DNA of 52,067 bases from Aequorivita aurantiaca (GTDB taxonomy: Bacteria; Bacteroidota; Bacteroidia; Flavobacteriales; Flavobacteriaceae): contig NZ_JAUGQQ010000013.1 of assembly GCF_030410135.1 (NCBI RefSeq), positions 1 through 52,067 of the forward strand, read 5' to 3'. Position 1 is the stretch's first letter; each line of letters starts with the position of its first letter. Shown here in pieces: positions 25,771 through 34,506 of this stretch. The position numbers were made by a program, and so were the translations under genes. The notes beneath the pieces are model-generated. The model was not told the origin of the DNA. It saw nothing but the letters and a program-made list of their open reading frames with translations, and ran no database searches.

Positions 25771-26064
25771 TTCCCTAACGCTAGGGAAGTGAGTGACAAA
25801 AAGCTTTCAGAGCTTCTTAATCAGCAATTGAGTACCAATTTTTATAATTTAATTAATGAGTATAGGGTTAACGAGGTAAAGCAAAAGATTAAAGATAAAG
25901 AGTACTACAAATATACACTTCTAAGTATTGCCCATGATTGCGGTTTTCAATCAAAAACAAGTTTTAATAGGGTATTTAAACAAAAAACCGGGATGTCACC
26001 TTCCCTGTATAAAGAATCCCAGCATGGATCTAAAAATTCCAAGTCTATAAATATTCTGAAGTGA
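25771..26064 (+). pseudogene. AraC-family regulator remnant (C-terminal DNA-binding domain only)
   Basis: The frame encodes most of an AraC helix-turn-helix domain: KKLSELLNQQLSTNFYNLIN, EYRVNEVKQKI, then the second helix pair LLSIAHDCGFQSKTSFNRVF and the ending KQKTGMSPSLYKE. The first helix is incomplete and the sensor domain is missing. Sequence upstream of about 25780 does not read as AraC in any frame. The break coincides with a seven-base inverted repeat (TTCCCTA ACGC TAGGGAA, 25771-25788), possibly a junction scar. An open frame extends back to 25705 but is not family-like. It is probably non-functional. Confidence 0.65.
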
Positions 26065-26130
26065 TTATTTAAATTTATAGAAAATGATGGTTTTTACTAA
26101 GTTATCAAGTAATTTATTGTAGCCAAAACC

Positions 26131-26151
26131 CTGATAGTTATATCAGTTTTT
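26131..26151 (+). terminator. weak terminator-like hairpin after the AraC remnant
   Basis: CTGATA, GTTA and TATCAG form a perfect six-pair stem, flanked by AAAACC before and TTTTT after. The remaining sequence from 26065 to 26361 shows nothing else I can name. Confidence 0.4.
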
Positions 26152-26361
26152 AAAATTGATTGGTATTTGCTCACTTTGTTTCAGATGCATGAGGTTATAA
26201 TTTATGAGAAGTAGAAAAGTAATGACCAATTTTAATTTTTGCAATTTAAAAAAAGATGTCCTAATCCTTACTTTGTTTAAACAGACTTTTTTGAAACTAA
26301 GCCATAACATTTTCATTTATCACCATTTATTGAATGAAAAAAACATCTAATCCACTAATCT

Positions 26362-26748
26362 TCATTTGGACAAACTATATTTTCCTGCGCCCGTAAAAAA
26401 TAAAGCCATAGCTATAATTAGATATATTGCCAAAAGCTCAAGCGCCCAACCACCGTAATCGTTTAATGCAAAAACCTTGTCCATTTGTGCGAGCACTATT
26501 GCAGAAAAACAATTTATGGCAAAGATGAGTGCGGCAAAGCGGATTCGAAACCCGAGGATAATAAGAATTGGAGCAACTACTTCCCCAATGTAAACACCGT
26601 ACCCAAGCAATGGAGAAATTCCATAACCAATCAATAATTCTTTAATAAATGCAATGCCATTTTGTATTTTGCTGATGCCGTAAATCAGCATAGGAAATCC
26701 AATGGCCAAACGCATTAGGAGCAGGCCTAAATCCATTTCTTTTTTCAT
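26362..26748 (-). CDS. DoxX-family membrane protein
   Basis: The 128-residue protein has four membrane helices and the DoxX family look: LLLMRLAIGFPMLIYGISKI at the start, IGEVVAPILIILGF in the middle and a final helix ending FFTGAGKYSLSK. DoxX-like proteins are small inner-membrane proteins, often linked to redox or quinone metabolism. It lies 62 nt after an FMN reductase gene on the same strand, which suggests a shared redox task. Confidence 0.85.
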   Translation of the reverse strand: MKKEMDLGLLLMRLAIGFPMLIYGISKIQNGIAFIKELLIGYGISPLLGYGVYIGEVVAPILIILGFRIRFAALIFAINCFSAIVLAQMDKVFALNDYGGWALELLAIYLIIAMALFFTGAGKYSLSK

Positions 26749-26810
26749 AATAACAAATTTTGAAATTGAGAATAATTTTGAATATGTTTTCGAATAATGT
26801 TCTAAACAAG

Positions 26811-27389
26811 TTAATTAGATGAGGTAGTAAAATAATTATTACAACCAAGTAGTTCGTTTTCGAAATGTTGTGTTAGATTTACTATATCATTCCCCAACGT
26901 ATTATTTTCAACGGTAAGAGTCTCTATATTGAAGTTTTCCAAAAACTTTGGAAAAGAAAGATGCCCCATTATTGTTGCCCCTAAAAATGAAAAGGTTGAC
27001 AAGGCAGCCTTTAAAACCTGATTCCTCCCATTTTTTCCATTAGAGGTTGCGAGTAGTAACATTGGTTTATATTGAAATATATTCCTATTAATTCGGGATG
27101 TCCAATCAAGGATATTTTTAAAGGCGGCCGAATAGCTACCATTGTGTTCCGCTAATGAAAGAATGATAGCATCAGTTTGTTCAATTGTTTTTTTGAAGGT
27201 ATATGCCAAGTCTGGAATCCCCATTTTATTTTCATAATCCTCACTATAAATGGGCATTTGAAAATTATTTAAATCTATGGGGACTATATCTATTTCATTT
27301 AATTGGGCTGCGACATATTGGGCAAAAATCCGATTGATGGACTTTGAGCTATTACTTCCTGCAAACACTAATACTTTTTTCTTTTCCAT
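26811..27389 (-). CDS. NADPH-dependent FMN reductase
   Basis: The 192-residue flavodoxin-fold protein has the family opening VLVFAGSNSSKSINRIFAQY with the FMN phosphate-binding Ser cluster, then NNFQMPIYSEDYE and the AEHNGSYSAAFKNILDWTSR motif that covers the flavin. Members reduce FMN or quinones with NADPH. The final 20 residues are longer and less typical. It sits between the Crp/Fnr regulator gene (75 nt upstream) and doxX, probably in one transcript. Confidence 0.9.
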   Translation of the reverse strand: MEKKKVLVFAGSNSSKSINRIFAQYVAAQLNEIDIVPIDLNNFQMPIYSEDYENKMGIPDLAYTFKKTIEQTDAIILSLAEHNGSYSAAFKNILDWTSRINRNIFQYKPMLLLATSNGKNGRNQVLKAALSTFSFLGATIMGHLSFPKFLENFNIETLTVENNTLGNDIVNLTQHFENELLGCNNYFTTSSN

Positions 27390-27464
27390 AACAAAAATTT
27401 AATTGGAATACTTTTATTTCCAGTCAAAATTATTAAGGAATCTCTTGAAAAAAATTAAAGTACC

Positions 27465-28064
27465 TTAAGAAATTCCAGCAGCATTAATTTTCCGCAAATG
27501 ACTTAAAAACTCTGGGGTTATGCCTAAATATGCAGCAACCATATACTGCGGAATGCGCTGTTCTATTTTTCTATAATTTTTTATGAAGACTTTATATCTC
27601 CCGTATGCATCTATGGTCATACTGCTAATCATTCGATCCTGCAGGGCAACATATGCCTCCTGAAATTTAATTCGGAAAAAGTTTGAGATAATAGGTAATT
27701 CCAAATACAATTTCTCCAAATCATCCTTTTTGATCTGCACAAGAACCGTGGGTTCAATTGCTTGAATAAACATTCGGGATGGTTCATTATTTAAATAGCT
27801 ATTTAGGTCATTGATCCACCAATTTTCTAAACCAAATTGCAATATATGTTCATTGGCATTATCATCTAAATAAAAGGAACGCATACATCCCTTAGCTATA
27901 AAATTCATGGTATTTGAGGTGTGACCCGGCTTTAACAGAAATGCTTTTTTATCTATTTTATGAATGGACAATAATGGCAGTAATGCTCTTATAGTTTCAG
28001 AATCAAGAGGGACAATTTTATCAAATTCGGTGATAATATATTTTATGAATTGTTCATTATCCAT
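27465..28064 (-). CDS. Crp/Fnr-family transcriptional regulator
   Basis: The 199-residue protein has a cyclic-nucleotide-binding-like beta-barrel (FLLKPGHTSNTMNFIAKGCM near 40, then the ENWWINDLNSYL stretch common in flavobacterial members) and a C-terminal winged helix with QYMVAAYLGITPEFLSHLRK as recognition region. It lacks the Fnr iron-sulfur cysteine cluster. It overlaps the DinB gene by 8 nt and probably controls this local operon. Confidence 0.9.
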   Translation of the reverse strand: MDNEQFIKYIITEFDKIVPLDSETIRALLPLLSIHKIDKKAFLLKPGHTSNTMNFIAKGCMRSFYLDDNANEHILQFGLENWWINDLNSYLNNEPSRMFIQAIEPTVLVQIKKDDLEKLYLELPIISNFFRIKFQEAYVALQDRMISSMTIDAYGRYKVFIKNYRKIEQRIPQYMVAAYLGITPEFLSHLRKINAAGIS

Positions 28065-28647
28065 TTTCCGTAACAGTAATATATGAAGTCATTATATCCT
28101 TAGTGCTATTGATTGCTTTTGCTATTTTATTCGCCTGTTCAATATGTCTTTCATTATGATAGATTACAAAGCGAAAAGTATCACCCAGTTTTAGTTTCAC
28201 CAATCGGGAAAAGCTAACAGGGATGTAGATTTTATTCAGATTTTCTTTTTTAGAACTATCCAATAAAATTAATAATTGTTCCTGTTGAGCTACAAAACGG
28301 GAAAGCGTATTTTCGTTCAGATTTGCATTTAAAGGATTTTTATCCTTAAACGTCTTCATCTTTTTAATATTTTCGTTTGGCAACATTTTCAAAGCGAAAT
28401 AATTGCCCATAAGTCCAGATTTGAAATAGGAAACCGGATAGCTATTTGAAGATTCAATCGCCATTTTTATTGCAGGGATATAATAATCACCATAAAGATT
28501 TAAATGCTCCATACATTCCAAAATGCTCCAACTACCATGACCAAACCTAAAGTTTAGATCACTAGGGAAGGAATAAAATTTTTTGGCTTCCTCAATATTT
28601 AATTGAGTTCTATTTATTAAATCAAAAATTAATTCTTCAGATTCCAT
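28057..28647 (-). CDS. DinB-superfamily protein
   Basis: The 196-residue helical protein has the DinB pattern of spaced metal-binding histidines: HGSWSILECMEHLNLYG near 37-53 and the later HNERHIEQAN (HxxxH). DinB-like proteins bind a divalent metal. Several act as thiol-dependent transferases (bacillithiol or similar), and many have unknown roles. It is the first gene of the DinB-Crp-FMN reductase-DoxX series, and its last codons overlap the regulator start. Confidence 0.8.
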   Translation of the reverse strand: MESEELIFDLINRTQLNIEEAKKFYSFPSDLNFRFGHGSWSILECMEHLNLYGDYYIPAIKMAIESSNSYPVSYFKSGLMGNYFALKMLPNENIKKMKTFKDKNPLNANLNENTLSRFVAQQEQLLILLDSSKKENLNKIYIPVSFSRLVKLKLGDTFRFVIYHNERHIEQANKIAKAINSTKDIMTSYITVTENG

Positions 28648-28748
28648 TTTCGTGATTTAGTTTTTTTTGAAACATATGATCTATACCGTAATATATTAAC
28701 ACCCAAGTTTCCATATGCCTTGTCAATCCTGAATTTATATACAAAAGA

Positions 28749-29213
28749 TTACTCTACTGACTTAACAGTAAATGAGGCGGTTACCCCAACACAAAAATTT
28801 CTGGGAAGCTTATCAACCCCAAAAATTGCGCGTGTGTGATTTCCCTTTTCTCCCAAAAGCTGAACGAATATATCCGAAGCTCCGTTAACAATTGTAGGCG
28901 AATCATCCCAGGAATCCGATGCTTGAAAGTAAGCATCAAAGTGGTTTAGACCTATTATTTGTTTATAACCAATTTTTGACTCAGTATGTGCAATAACATT
29001 TAAGGCGCACAGTTGCATTGCCTCATATCCCTGAGCTGTGGTAATTTCATTACCCAAACGGCCCTGGTACAAATATTCCCCATTTAAAATTGGAAATTGA
29101 ATCGCCACATAAGCTATGTTTCCCCGAATATTTAAGGAAAGATAATTTCCGCCCGGATGGGTCACCTTCGGAAGTTTAAGGTTCAGCTTGAGAAGGTTTT
29201 CATTTAAAGACAT
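28749..29213 (-). CDS. RidA-family (YjgF/L-PSP) protein
   Basis: The 154-residue protein starts MSLNENLLKLNLKLPKVTHP and has the RidA fold pattern: NYLSLNIRGNIAYVAIQFPI near 23, YQGRLGNEITTAQGYEA, and the C-terminal NHTRAIFGVDKLPRN with the conserved Arg that binds the substrate carboxylate in imine deaminases. It resembles the longer RidA subfamily rather than classical 130-residue RidA. The ATG at 29213 is preferred over TTG 29222. It follows the DinB operon in the same orientation with a 101 nt gap. Confidence 0.85.
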   Translation of the reverse strand: MSLNENLLKLNLKLPKVTHPGGNYLSLNIRGNIAYVAIQFPILNGEYLYQGRLGNEITTAQGYEAMQLCALNVIAHTESKIGYKQIIGLNHFDAYFQASDSWDDSPTIVNGASDIFVQLLGEKGNHTRAIFGVDKLPRNFCVGVTASFTVKSVE

Positions 29214-29288
29214 ATAAAGCAAGATTAATTAGCACCCCTATTCCGTAGTTAAATTTAACTGTCGGTAATTCCAAAGTTAAAGAACATA

Positions 29289-30071
29289 CTATCTATATGG
29301 TTCAAGGGCCTCCAATAATTCCCTATAATCTTTCAGTAATAGTCCCGGACCGTCAGTAATTTGCCATAAGGCATTCTGTATGATAGCATATATTTCTTGC
29401 CATTTGGGGACTTCATAATTATCGTCAAACATTTCCTGTGGATTGTAATGCTCTGTTAGCGCCAAATTTGGAAAATCACCCACTATATCCAATAGACGGA
29501 GCAAATTTTCATCGGTTGTAACTACATAGGGTTTGTACATATCCTTGCCTATGGGGTAATCCTTGGTGTCCTCTTCCTGGTTTTCTTCCCATGGAAAAGC
29601 TTTGGTATAGTTTAAACAACCCAAACCTACGTAGATGGTGGTGGTATCTCTAATAATGGCGCTAAAGGTTGGCGGCACTTTCACTTTTAAGGGGGAAGTC
29701 AATAATCCATCTTGGGTTCGGCCTTCATGTTTAAAAATAAAGATTAGACCGCTCGGAATTTCAACCGAAAGGGTATCTTCAGTATGATTTACAAAGTTGA
29801 CATCGGCATAAAAAGTATTGAGACTTCCATAAAGCAATTCTGTGTTTGAGTCAAAGGGTTTGTTGGGACGATCAACTAGCTCAATCCCCTGGGGCGGATG
29901 CCAAGGTGTACCAATGGGCAACCCTTCGGTGTTTCCAATACCGGGCTTATTTGAGGAAGTTGGAATAACAATATCCCAATCGTTTCCGTCTAATGGCTCA
30001 CGTTTATCATCGTCATTTTTATCACAACCAACCAAGGCCAAAGCTATTAATGAATATTTTATTATTCTCAT
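29289..30071 (-). CDS. putative lipoprotein of unknown function
   Basis: The 260-residue protein has a lipoprotein signal (MRIIKYSLIALALVGCDKND, lipidation Cys at 16). The rest shows no domain I recognise. A beta-rich middle (LSVEIPSGLIFIFKHEG) and a segment with an isolated Cys (VGLGCLNYTKAFPW) are followed by a helical tail (EIYAIIQNALWQITDG). The ending resembles flavobacterial surface lipoproteins that contain a heme-peroxidase-like WQI stretch, but I cannot support a function. Confidence 0.65.
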   Translation of the reverse strand: MRIIKYSLIALALVGCDKNDDDKREPLDGNDWDIVIPTSSNKPGIGNTEGLPIGTPWHPPQGIELVDRPNKPFDSNTELLYGSLNTFYADVNFVNHTEDTLSVEIPSGLIFIFKHEGRTQDGLLTSPLKVKVPPTFSAIIRDTTTIYVGLGCLNYTKAFPWEENQEEDTKDYPIGKDMYKPYVVTTDENLLRLLDIVGDFPNLALTEHYNPQEMFDDNYEVPKWQEIYAIIQNALWQITDGPGLLLKDYRELLEALEPYR

Positions 30072-30550
30072 TTTGAGTTTTAATTTAAATTATACTTATT
30101 CCTTATCTATAAATTTTTTGCAGACTTTCACTACCCGCCTACATATTACGTGCTCAAATTTAAGGCAGAAGTTCCCCTTTCTGATTCAAATTCGATTAAC
30201 GTAATGGAGCAGCTATAAATGCATCAATATTTACAATGAATACAAAAATCACTTACGTGGAATATGGGGCTAGGTTTATCGAGGGCATTTCCGGTTTATC
30301 GAATTTCACTTAATTCATTTCTTTCCTTTTTAATATTTGCCTTTCCAAATGCGAAAATTTATGGGGGATTATATTCCAATAAAATTTCATTTCACTCTTA
30401 AAAAGGAGAATTATTAAGCAGGAAGCTTTGCTAAATGAATTGTTTATAGTCACAATCTTCCAGATTGTGAAATCCAGAAGCATCTATCGTAGAAATTTCA
30501 GGTTAGAGTTTTCCAAACCTTATAAAAATTAAATCAAATACTATCTTAAA
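30072..30550. other. 479 bp intergenic region with a nine-base inverted repeat
   Basis: The region separates two divergent small secreted-protein genes. TCACAATCT, TCC and AGATTGTGA form a perfect hairpin at 30450-30470, about 80 bp before the gene at 30551. No open frame or consensus TAnnTTTG promoter is evident. The hairpin may be an operator or a REP-like repeat. Confidence 0.4.
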
Positions 30551-31300
30551 ATGATAAATTTAATATTAAGTCCAAAAATTGTAGCATATCTTATCAAATT
30601 TTTGATAACTATACCTTTACTAATCAGCTGTTCAAATAATAACAGTGATGATAATGGCGATCCGCAGGCAGGGTTTGTGACGGGTATCGCTAAAGATGGT
30701 GCGGGGGCCCCGCTTTCAAGAGTTAAAGTGCTGATTGATCACAATATATTTTTCAATTCTGGCATTAACACAACAACCAATAATGAAGGAAAGTACAAAG
30801 TAAATGTTCCCAATGGGTCATGGTATGCCTTTGCCACACACGAGGTGGATTTCAACAATAAAAGATTCACATTTTACCTGCATCCCGATAATGCATCCGG
30901 ATTTGGGGGCGAAGGAGCAATACGCAATTTTGAATGGAAATTAGCCGGGATAATGCCCTTGCCTTTATCAGGCAAATATGGCGGACTGGTAACCATAGAC
31001 AATTACCCGGGGGTATATATTAACGAATCGGAAATAGAATTTGAATTTACCCCTCTCGGATTGTTAATTGACGGTAGCGAGGGAGCTACAATAAATCGTC
31101 AAATAGACATTTCCTCAAATATCGAAGATATACCAATAGGTCGCTATGAATTAAAAGCGGAATATTTGGGAATTCCTATAAAATTCAGACGATGGAATTC
31201 ACAGGAAGCTTTTGTTGAGAATTATATTATCAATTTCGAGCCGTTAATTGATGGTCAATGTAATAACTGTGCAAAGCTGGAGTATTATTGGGAGCCCTAA
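30551..31300 (+). CDS. putative lipoprotein with a carboxypeptidase-regulatory-like domain
   Basis: The 249-residue protein has a hydrophobic signal ending at ISC (lipidation Cys near 27) followed by a low-complexity SNNNSDDNG linker. Residues about 40-95 look like a carboxypeptidase-regulatory (transthyretin-like) beta-sandwich: FVTGIAKDGAGAPLSRVKVL and TTNNEGKYKVNVPNGSWYAF. The C-terminal half is beta-rich and ends with CNNCAKLEYYWEP, which holds a CxxC pair. It is probably on the cell surface or in the periplasm. The role is unknown. A second small secreted protein follows after 45 nt. Confidence 0.7.
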   Translation: MINLILSPKIVAYLIKFLITIPLLISCSNNNSDDNGDPQAGFVTGIAKDGAGAPLSRVKVLIDHNIFFNSGINTTTNNEGKYKVNVPNGSWYAFATHEVDFNNKRFTFYLHPDNASGFGGEGAIRNFEWKLAGIMPLPLSGKYGGLVTIDNYPGVYINESEIEFEFTPLGLLIDGSEGATINRQIDISSNIEDIPIGRYELKAEYLGIPIKFRRWNSQEAFVENYIINFEPLIDGQCNNCAKLEYYWEP

Positions 31301-31345
31301 AAAATATACCAAGACATTAAATATTTTAATTCTAATAAAAACTGA

Positions 31346-31810
31346 ATGAAAACAATAAAAAATATAATACTAGGTTTCAATTTGATTTTTTTCACATTTT
31401 CTGCCACTGCCCAGGAATCACCTTTTGGAGATTATTACTGGACTTTAGCATCTCTAACTATATCTCCAGCAGTGGATGTTGATATGGACGGAAAAGTTGA
31501 TACCGACCTTCTGTTTCTCATACCGCCTTGTGAACGGGATGATACCTATCGCTATCAAAACGATGGTACAATAATTGTGAATCGGGGGAAAATTCAATGT
31601 GAGGATGATGAGGAAAAAATTGAAGAAGTTGGTACCTGGAGCTATGACAAGAAAACTAAAAAACTAATACTGGATAAGTATGATACAAGAAAGAACACAG
31701 AAGTTATAGTGGAGTTTTCTTCAGCTTCTAAGATTGTCTCTATAAAAAAGATTGAATCTCCAGAAGGTACACACACCGCTCGGACCATCTTTAAAGCGGT
31801 GAAAAAGTAA
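31346..31810 (+). CDS. small secreted lipocalin-like protein
   Basis: The 154-residue protein has a signal peptide ending near SATAQ and then one beta-rich domain: DYYWTLASLTISPAVDVDMD, TYRYQNDGTIIVNRGKIQCE, EEVGTWSYDKKTKKLILDKY. This is the pattern of the lipocalin-like family common in Bacteroidota, with two cysteines (IPPCERDD and KIQCEDDEE) that may form a disulfide. It is probably co-transcribed with the lipoprotein upstream. Confidence 0.7.
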   Translation: MKTIKNIILGFNLIFFTFSATAQESPFGDYYWTLASLTISPAVDVDMDGKVDTDLLFLIPPCERDDTYRYQNDGTIIVNRGKIQCEDDEEKIEEVGTWSYDKKTKKLILDKYDTRKNTEVIVEFSSASKIVSIKKIESPEGTHTARTIFKAVKK

Positions 31811-31981
31811 TAATTGATAGCTGTTTTATACCCCTTTTTAAATTTTCCTTTATCGTTTTAATAATTAGAGATCTATAAAGTAGTCTCTTTAGCAAGAATG
31901 AACAGCAGCTATAAAAATTTAAAATTTTATGGCTCACGATCCTCTGGCAGATATGCTCCTCAATTGATATACAGGCGGGCG

Positions 31982-32707
31982 TCAAAAAATAAGCTTTTTG
32001 ATACCATGTAAATAATTTCTCCCAACATTAATTTCAATAGCATTAGGCAAGGATACTATAAACTTATTAAACTCCTTATGTAGACCTTGAATATGATCCA
32101 TATTTATTATATAAGAACGGTGGATCCTTACAAAATAACGGGAATCCAACTTATGTTGTAAATGTCCAATACCACTGGAACTGAGGTAAGAATCTCCTTT
32201 TATGGTATATATCCAAGTATAGTCCTTATCTGCTTTTAAGTATGAAATTTTGCTAACGGGTATACTAATCAACCTCAGACCCTTTTCAACTAAAATACAT
32301 CCCGTATATCTGATATCTGAAATGTTTTGGTCCGAATTGGTCCGTGAAGATTTCCAGTGATCAAACCGGTTCATGGCAAGTTGAATTCTTTTATCCGTTA
32401 GAGGTTTAATCAGATAATCAATAGCATGATGTTCAAATGCACGTGCCGCATCTTTGCCACAGTTGGCAGTGTAGATAACCGCAGGTAAATGAGTTACGGT
32501 TTCTGCAATTTCAAAGCCGTTTATTCCAGGTGTATCGACCTCTATAAATGCAAGGTCGGGCTGTAAATCATTGATATATTTTACTGCCTCCCATCCATTG
32601 GAACATTCCCAGAACACAAAATTATATGGCTGCAGTTTTGTAAGTTCCCTTATTTTTTGTCTGACGGATTGATCACGATCAACTATGATAACAGTCTTTT
32701 TTTTCAT
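31982..32707 (-). CDS. LytTR-type response regulator with Glu at the phospho-acceptor position
   Basis: The 241-residue protein has a receiver domain (1-120) and a LytTR DNA-binding domain (about 140-241: ILVEKGLRLISIPVSKISYL, ADKDYTWIYT, FVRIHRSYIINMDHIQGL). The receiver motif that normally reads FLDxxMPG is FIEVDTPG here, so Glu56 replaces the phosphorylated Asp. The acidic pocket IIVDRD is also changed from the usual VDDE. The Thr (YTAN) and Lys (IKP) of the switch remain. Glu often mimics phospho-Asp, so the protein may be permanently active or controlled in another way. No kinase gene is adjacent. Confidence 0.9.
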   Translation of the reverse strand: MKKKTVIIVDRDQSVRQKIRELTKLQPYNFVFWECSNGWEAVKYINDLQPDLAFIEVDTPGINGFEIAETVTHLPAVIYTANCGKDAARAFEHHAIDYLIKPLTDKRIQLAMNRFDHWKSSRTNSDQNISDIRYTGCILVEKGLRLISIPVSKISYLKADKDYTWIYTIKGDSYLSSSGIGHLQHKLDSRYFVRIHRSYIINMDHIQGLHKEFNKFIVSLPNAIEINVGRNYLHGIKKLIF

Positions 32708-32915
32708 TTTAATAAGTTCCTTTCAAATTATGGTTTCTGTACATACATACTATTCAAATACTATTCTAGCAGAATCCAGTATTTTTCTTGATTTGATTAC
32801 TACTATATTTTAAGTGTAACTTTTCATTAAGCCATTTTTGGGAAAATTGTATGAATAACGGATTAGGAATTCCAGATAGGTGGTGTATTTATTCAAGTCC
32901 GACAACATTGGAAGT

Positions 32916-33629
32916 TTACATTCTTTTATAAATACTGTTTGGAAGTATCTTCAACAGAATTGCAACTGCGCGCCATCTTTTCGTAACATATCCTACATCC
33001 TTCTTTCTTTTAATAAGTTCATATATTTGGTTTGCAGCATTTTCTTTGGAAGCAACCCAAAATAACCCTTCACCTTTTGCCATATCTGTATCAACAAAGC
33101 CTGGCCTGACATCGGTTATATATATTGGCTTTTTTGATCTTTTCGCCTTTTGCCTTAACCCTTCCAAATAGTTGATTTGATACGCTTTTGAAGCGTTATA
33201 CGCTGGGGCCAGATGATTACCCCTAATTCCTGCGAGGGAACTTATTGCCACAAAATGTCCCTTTCCCTGTTTTTCAAAAAAATTACAGGCCCACACAGCT
33301 ATTTCAGTAAAAGCATTCACATTTAACTGATTGGTCCTATTTTCTATTTCATATTCCAGCTTCCCATTTAAATCGCCTGTCCCGGCACAAAACACCAGCA
33401 GGTCCAAGCCTTGCATTCTAGAAACTAATTCCTCCAATTTTGTTGGATTGCTTTCTTTCGTACAATCAAAAGCGCTGCATAAAAAATTTTGAGGATTACT
33501 TGTCATTAAATTTTCAAGTTCTGCAGCTCTCCTTCCGGTTATTCCAACCCTATAATTATTTTTCGATAGAATTGTTGCCAATTGAAATCCAATTCCGGAA
33601 GAGGCCCCTATAACAATTGCCTTTTTCAT
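32916..33629 (-). CDS. short-chain dehydrogenase/reductase
   Basis: The 237-residue protein has the NAD(P)-binding GASSGIGFQLA near 8, the CAGTG turn, the Asn of NVNAF and the catalytic Ser and YNASK (SSLAGIRGN, then YNASKAYQINYLEGL). The C-terminal part has DVRPGFVDTDMA. The substrate is not evident. The C-terminal end (RWRAVAILLKILPNSIYKRM) resembles flavobacterial SDRs of unknown function. It stands alone with gaps of about 150-200 nt on each side. Confidence 0.9.
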   Translation of the reverse strand: MKKAIVIGASSGIGFQLATILSKNNYRVGITGRRAAELENLMTSNPQNFLCSAFDCTKESNPTKLEELVSRMQGLDLLVFCAGTGDLNGKLEYEIENRTNQLNVNAFTEIAVWACNFFEKQGKGHFVAISSLAGIRGNHLAPAYNASKAYQINYLEGLRQKAKRSKKPIYITDVRPGFVDTDMAKGEGLFWVASKENAANQIYELIKRKKDVGYVTKRWRAVAILLKILPNSIYKRM

Positions 33630-33718
33630 TTTATCAAATACGTTGAATATGCTTTATTCTGAAAATATTTATTATGCTTTCAATACTTCAAATAGAATTC
33701 AAATGCGTGAAGTTCAGT

Positions 33719-33750
33719 TAAAAGGATAATTAATAAATTAATTATCCTTT
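33719..33750 (-). terminator. terminator after the head-GIN lipoprotein gene
   Basis: AAAGGATAATTAA, TAAA and TTAATTATCCTTT form a perfect 13-pair hairpin (33721-33750). On the minus strand it ends in a run of T (CCTTTTAACT). It lies 34 nt after the stop codon of the head-GIN gene. Confidence 0.7.
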
Positions 33751-33783
33751 CTTCCAAACACCAAACTTCAAACAAACTACTAA

Positions 33784-34440
33784 CTAATTATTTTTACTGA
33801 TAACTCGTCCCGAACCTGAAATGTTAGAATGGATTGAGGGATAACCCTTATAATAAACATTCCCACTCCCTTCAAGATTTATCCTTAAATCGGATATACA
33901 GGTGACCTCAACATCCCCCGATCCTTCCAAATTTATTTTACAACTTTCTGCAGGCATATCAAAGGCAAGAGTGTTACCAGAGCCTTCATTTTTAATATCT
34001 AAAAAAGTGCAATTTCCATCTAAATAAATATTGCCCGATCCGCTGTTGGAAGATTTAAAAGTTCCGTTCCGGATGATATTTTCTATATACATATCTCCCG
34101 CTCCCGAGTTTTCAATTTCCTTTAAATCCCTAACCTTTATATGAGCCTGCAAGTTGACCTTATTATACTTACCATCTGCCATATATAACTTTAACCTGCC
34201 ATTTACTACCTCGGTTTTTACCCTATGCATAATATTATTGTCCGCAACAATTTTAACTGATTGTGCCTCTGCCTGTGAAAAGAAAACCTGAAAGACCCCC
34301 TCACTAGCAATTTTATCAAAAGCATCTACCTGCCGTATTTCCGTAACTGTAACACCCGAGCCTATAATGCCTTCCTCGTAGCATCCGCTGAATGAAAATA
34401 TTGCAATTAGCAATACTATTATTGAAGCTGTTTTTCTCAT
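33784..34440 (-). CDS. head-GIN domain (DUF2807) lipoprotein
   Basis: The 218-residue protein has a lipobox (FSGC, Cys at 20) and the DUF2807 pattern of repeated beta-strands with Gly-Ser-Gly turns (NSGAGDMYIENI, NSGSGNIYLDGN, EGSGNTLAFD, EGSGDVEVT, EGSGNVYYKG, SGSGRVISKN). These repeats predict a right-handed beta-helix. Head-GIN proteins are abundant in Bacteroidota and are thought to act on the outer surface or in the periplasm. Their ligand is unknown. The gene follows the barrel receptor gene by 66 nt in the same direction, so an operon is likely. Confidence 0.88.
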   Translation of the reverse strand: MRKTASIIVLLIAIFSFSGCYEEGIIGSGVTVTEIRQVDAFDKIASEGVFQVFFSQAEAQSVKIVADNNIMHRVKTEVVNGRLKLYMADGKYNKVNLQAHIKVRDLKEIENSGAGDMYIENIIRNGTFKSSNSGSGNIYLDGNCTFLDIKNEGSGNTLAFDMPAESCKINLEGSGDVEVTCISDLRINLEGSGNVYYKGYPSIHSNISGSGRVISKNN

Positions 34441-34506
34441 AATCTCATTTTTGAAATTTATTTAGCAATTAATGAATTTTTAATTTTACTATAATCAAAA
34501 TGGGAA

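Noticed and set aside
16812-26361. Direct repeat of the tRNA-Lys 3' end marking the far end of the island
   Set aside because: I looked for GGTTCGAGCCCCAG or CCAGGTCAC downstream and found no convincing copy. The right boundary is therefore unknown.
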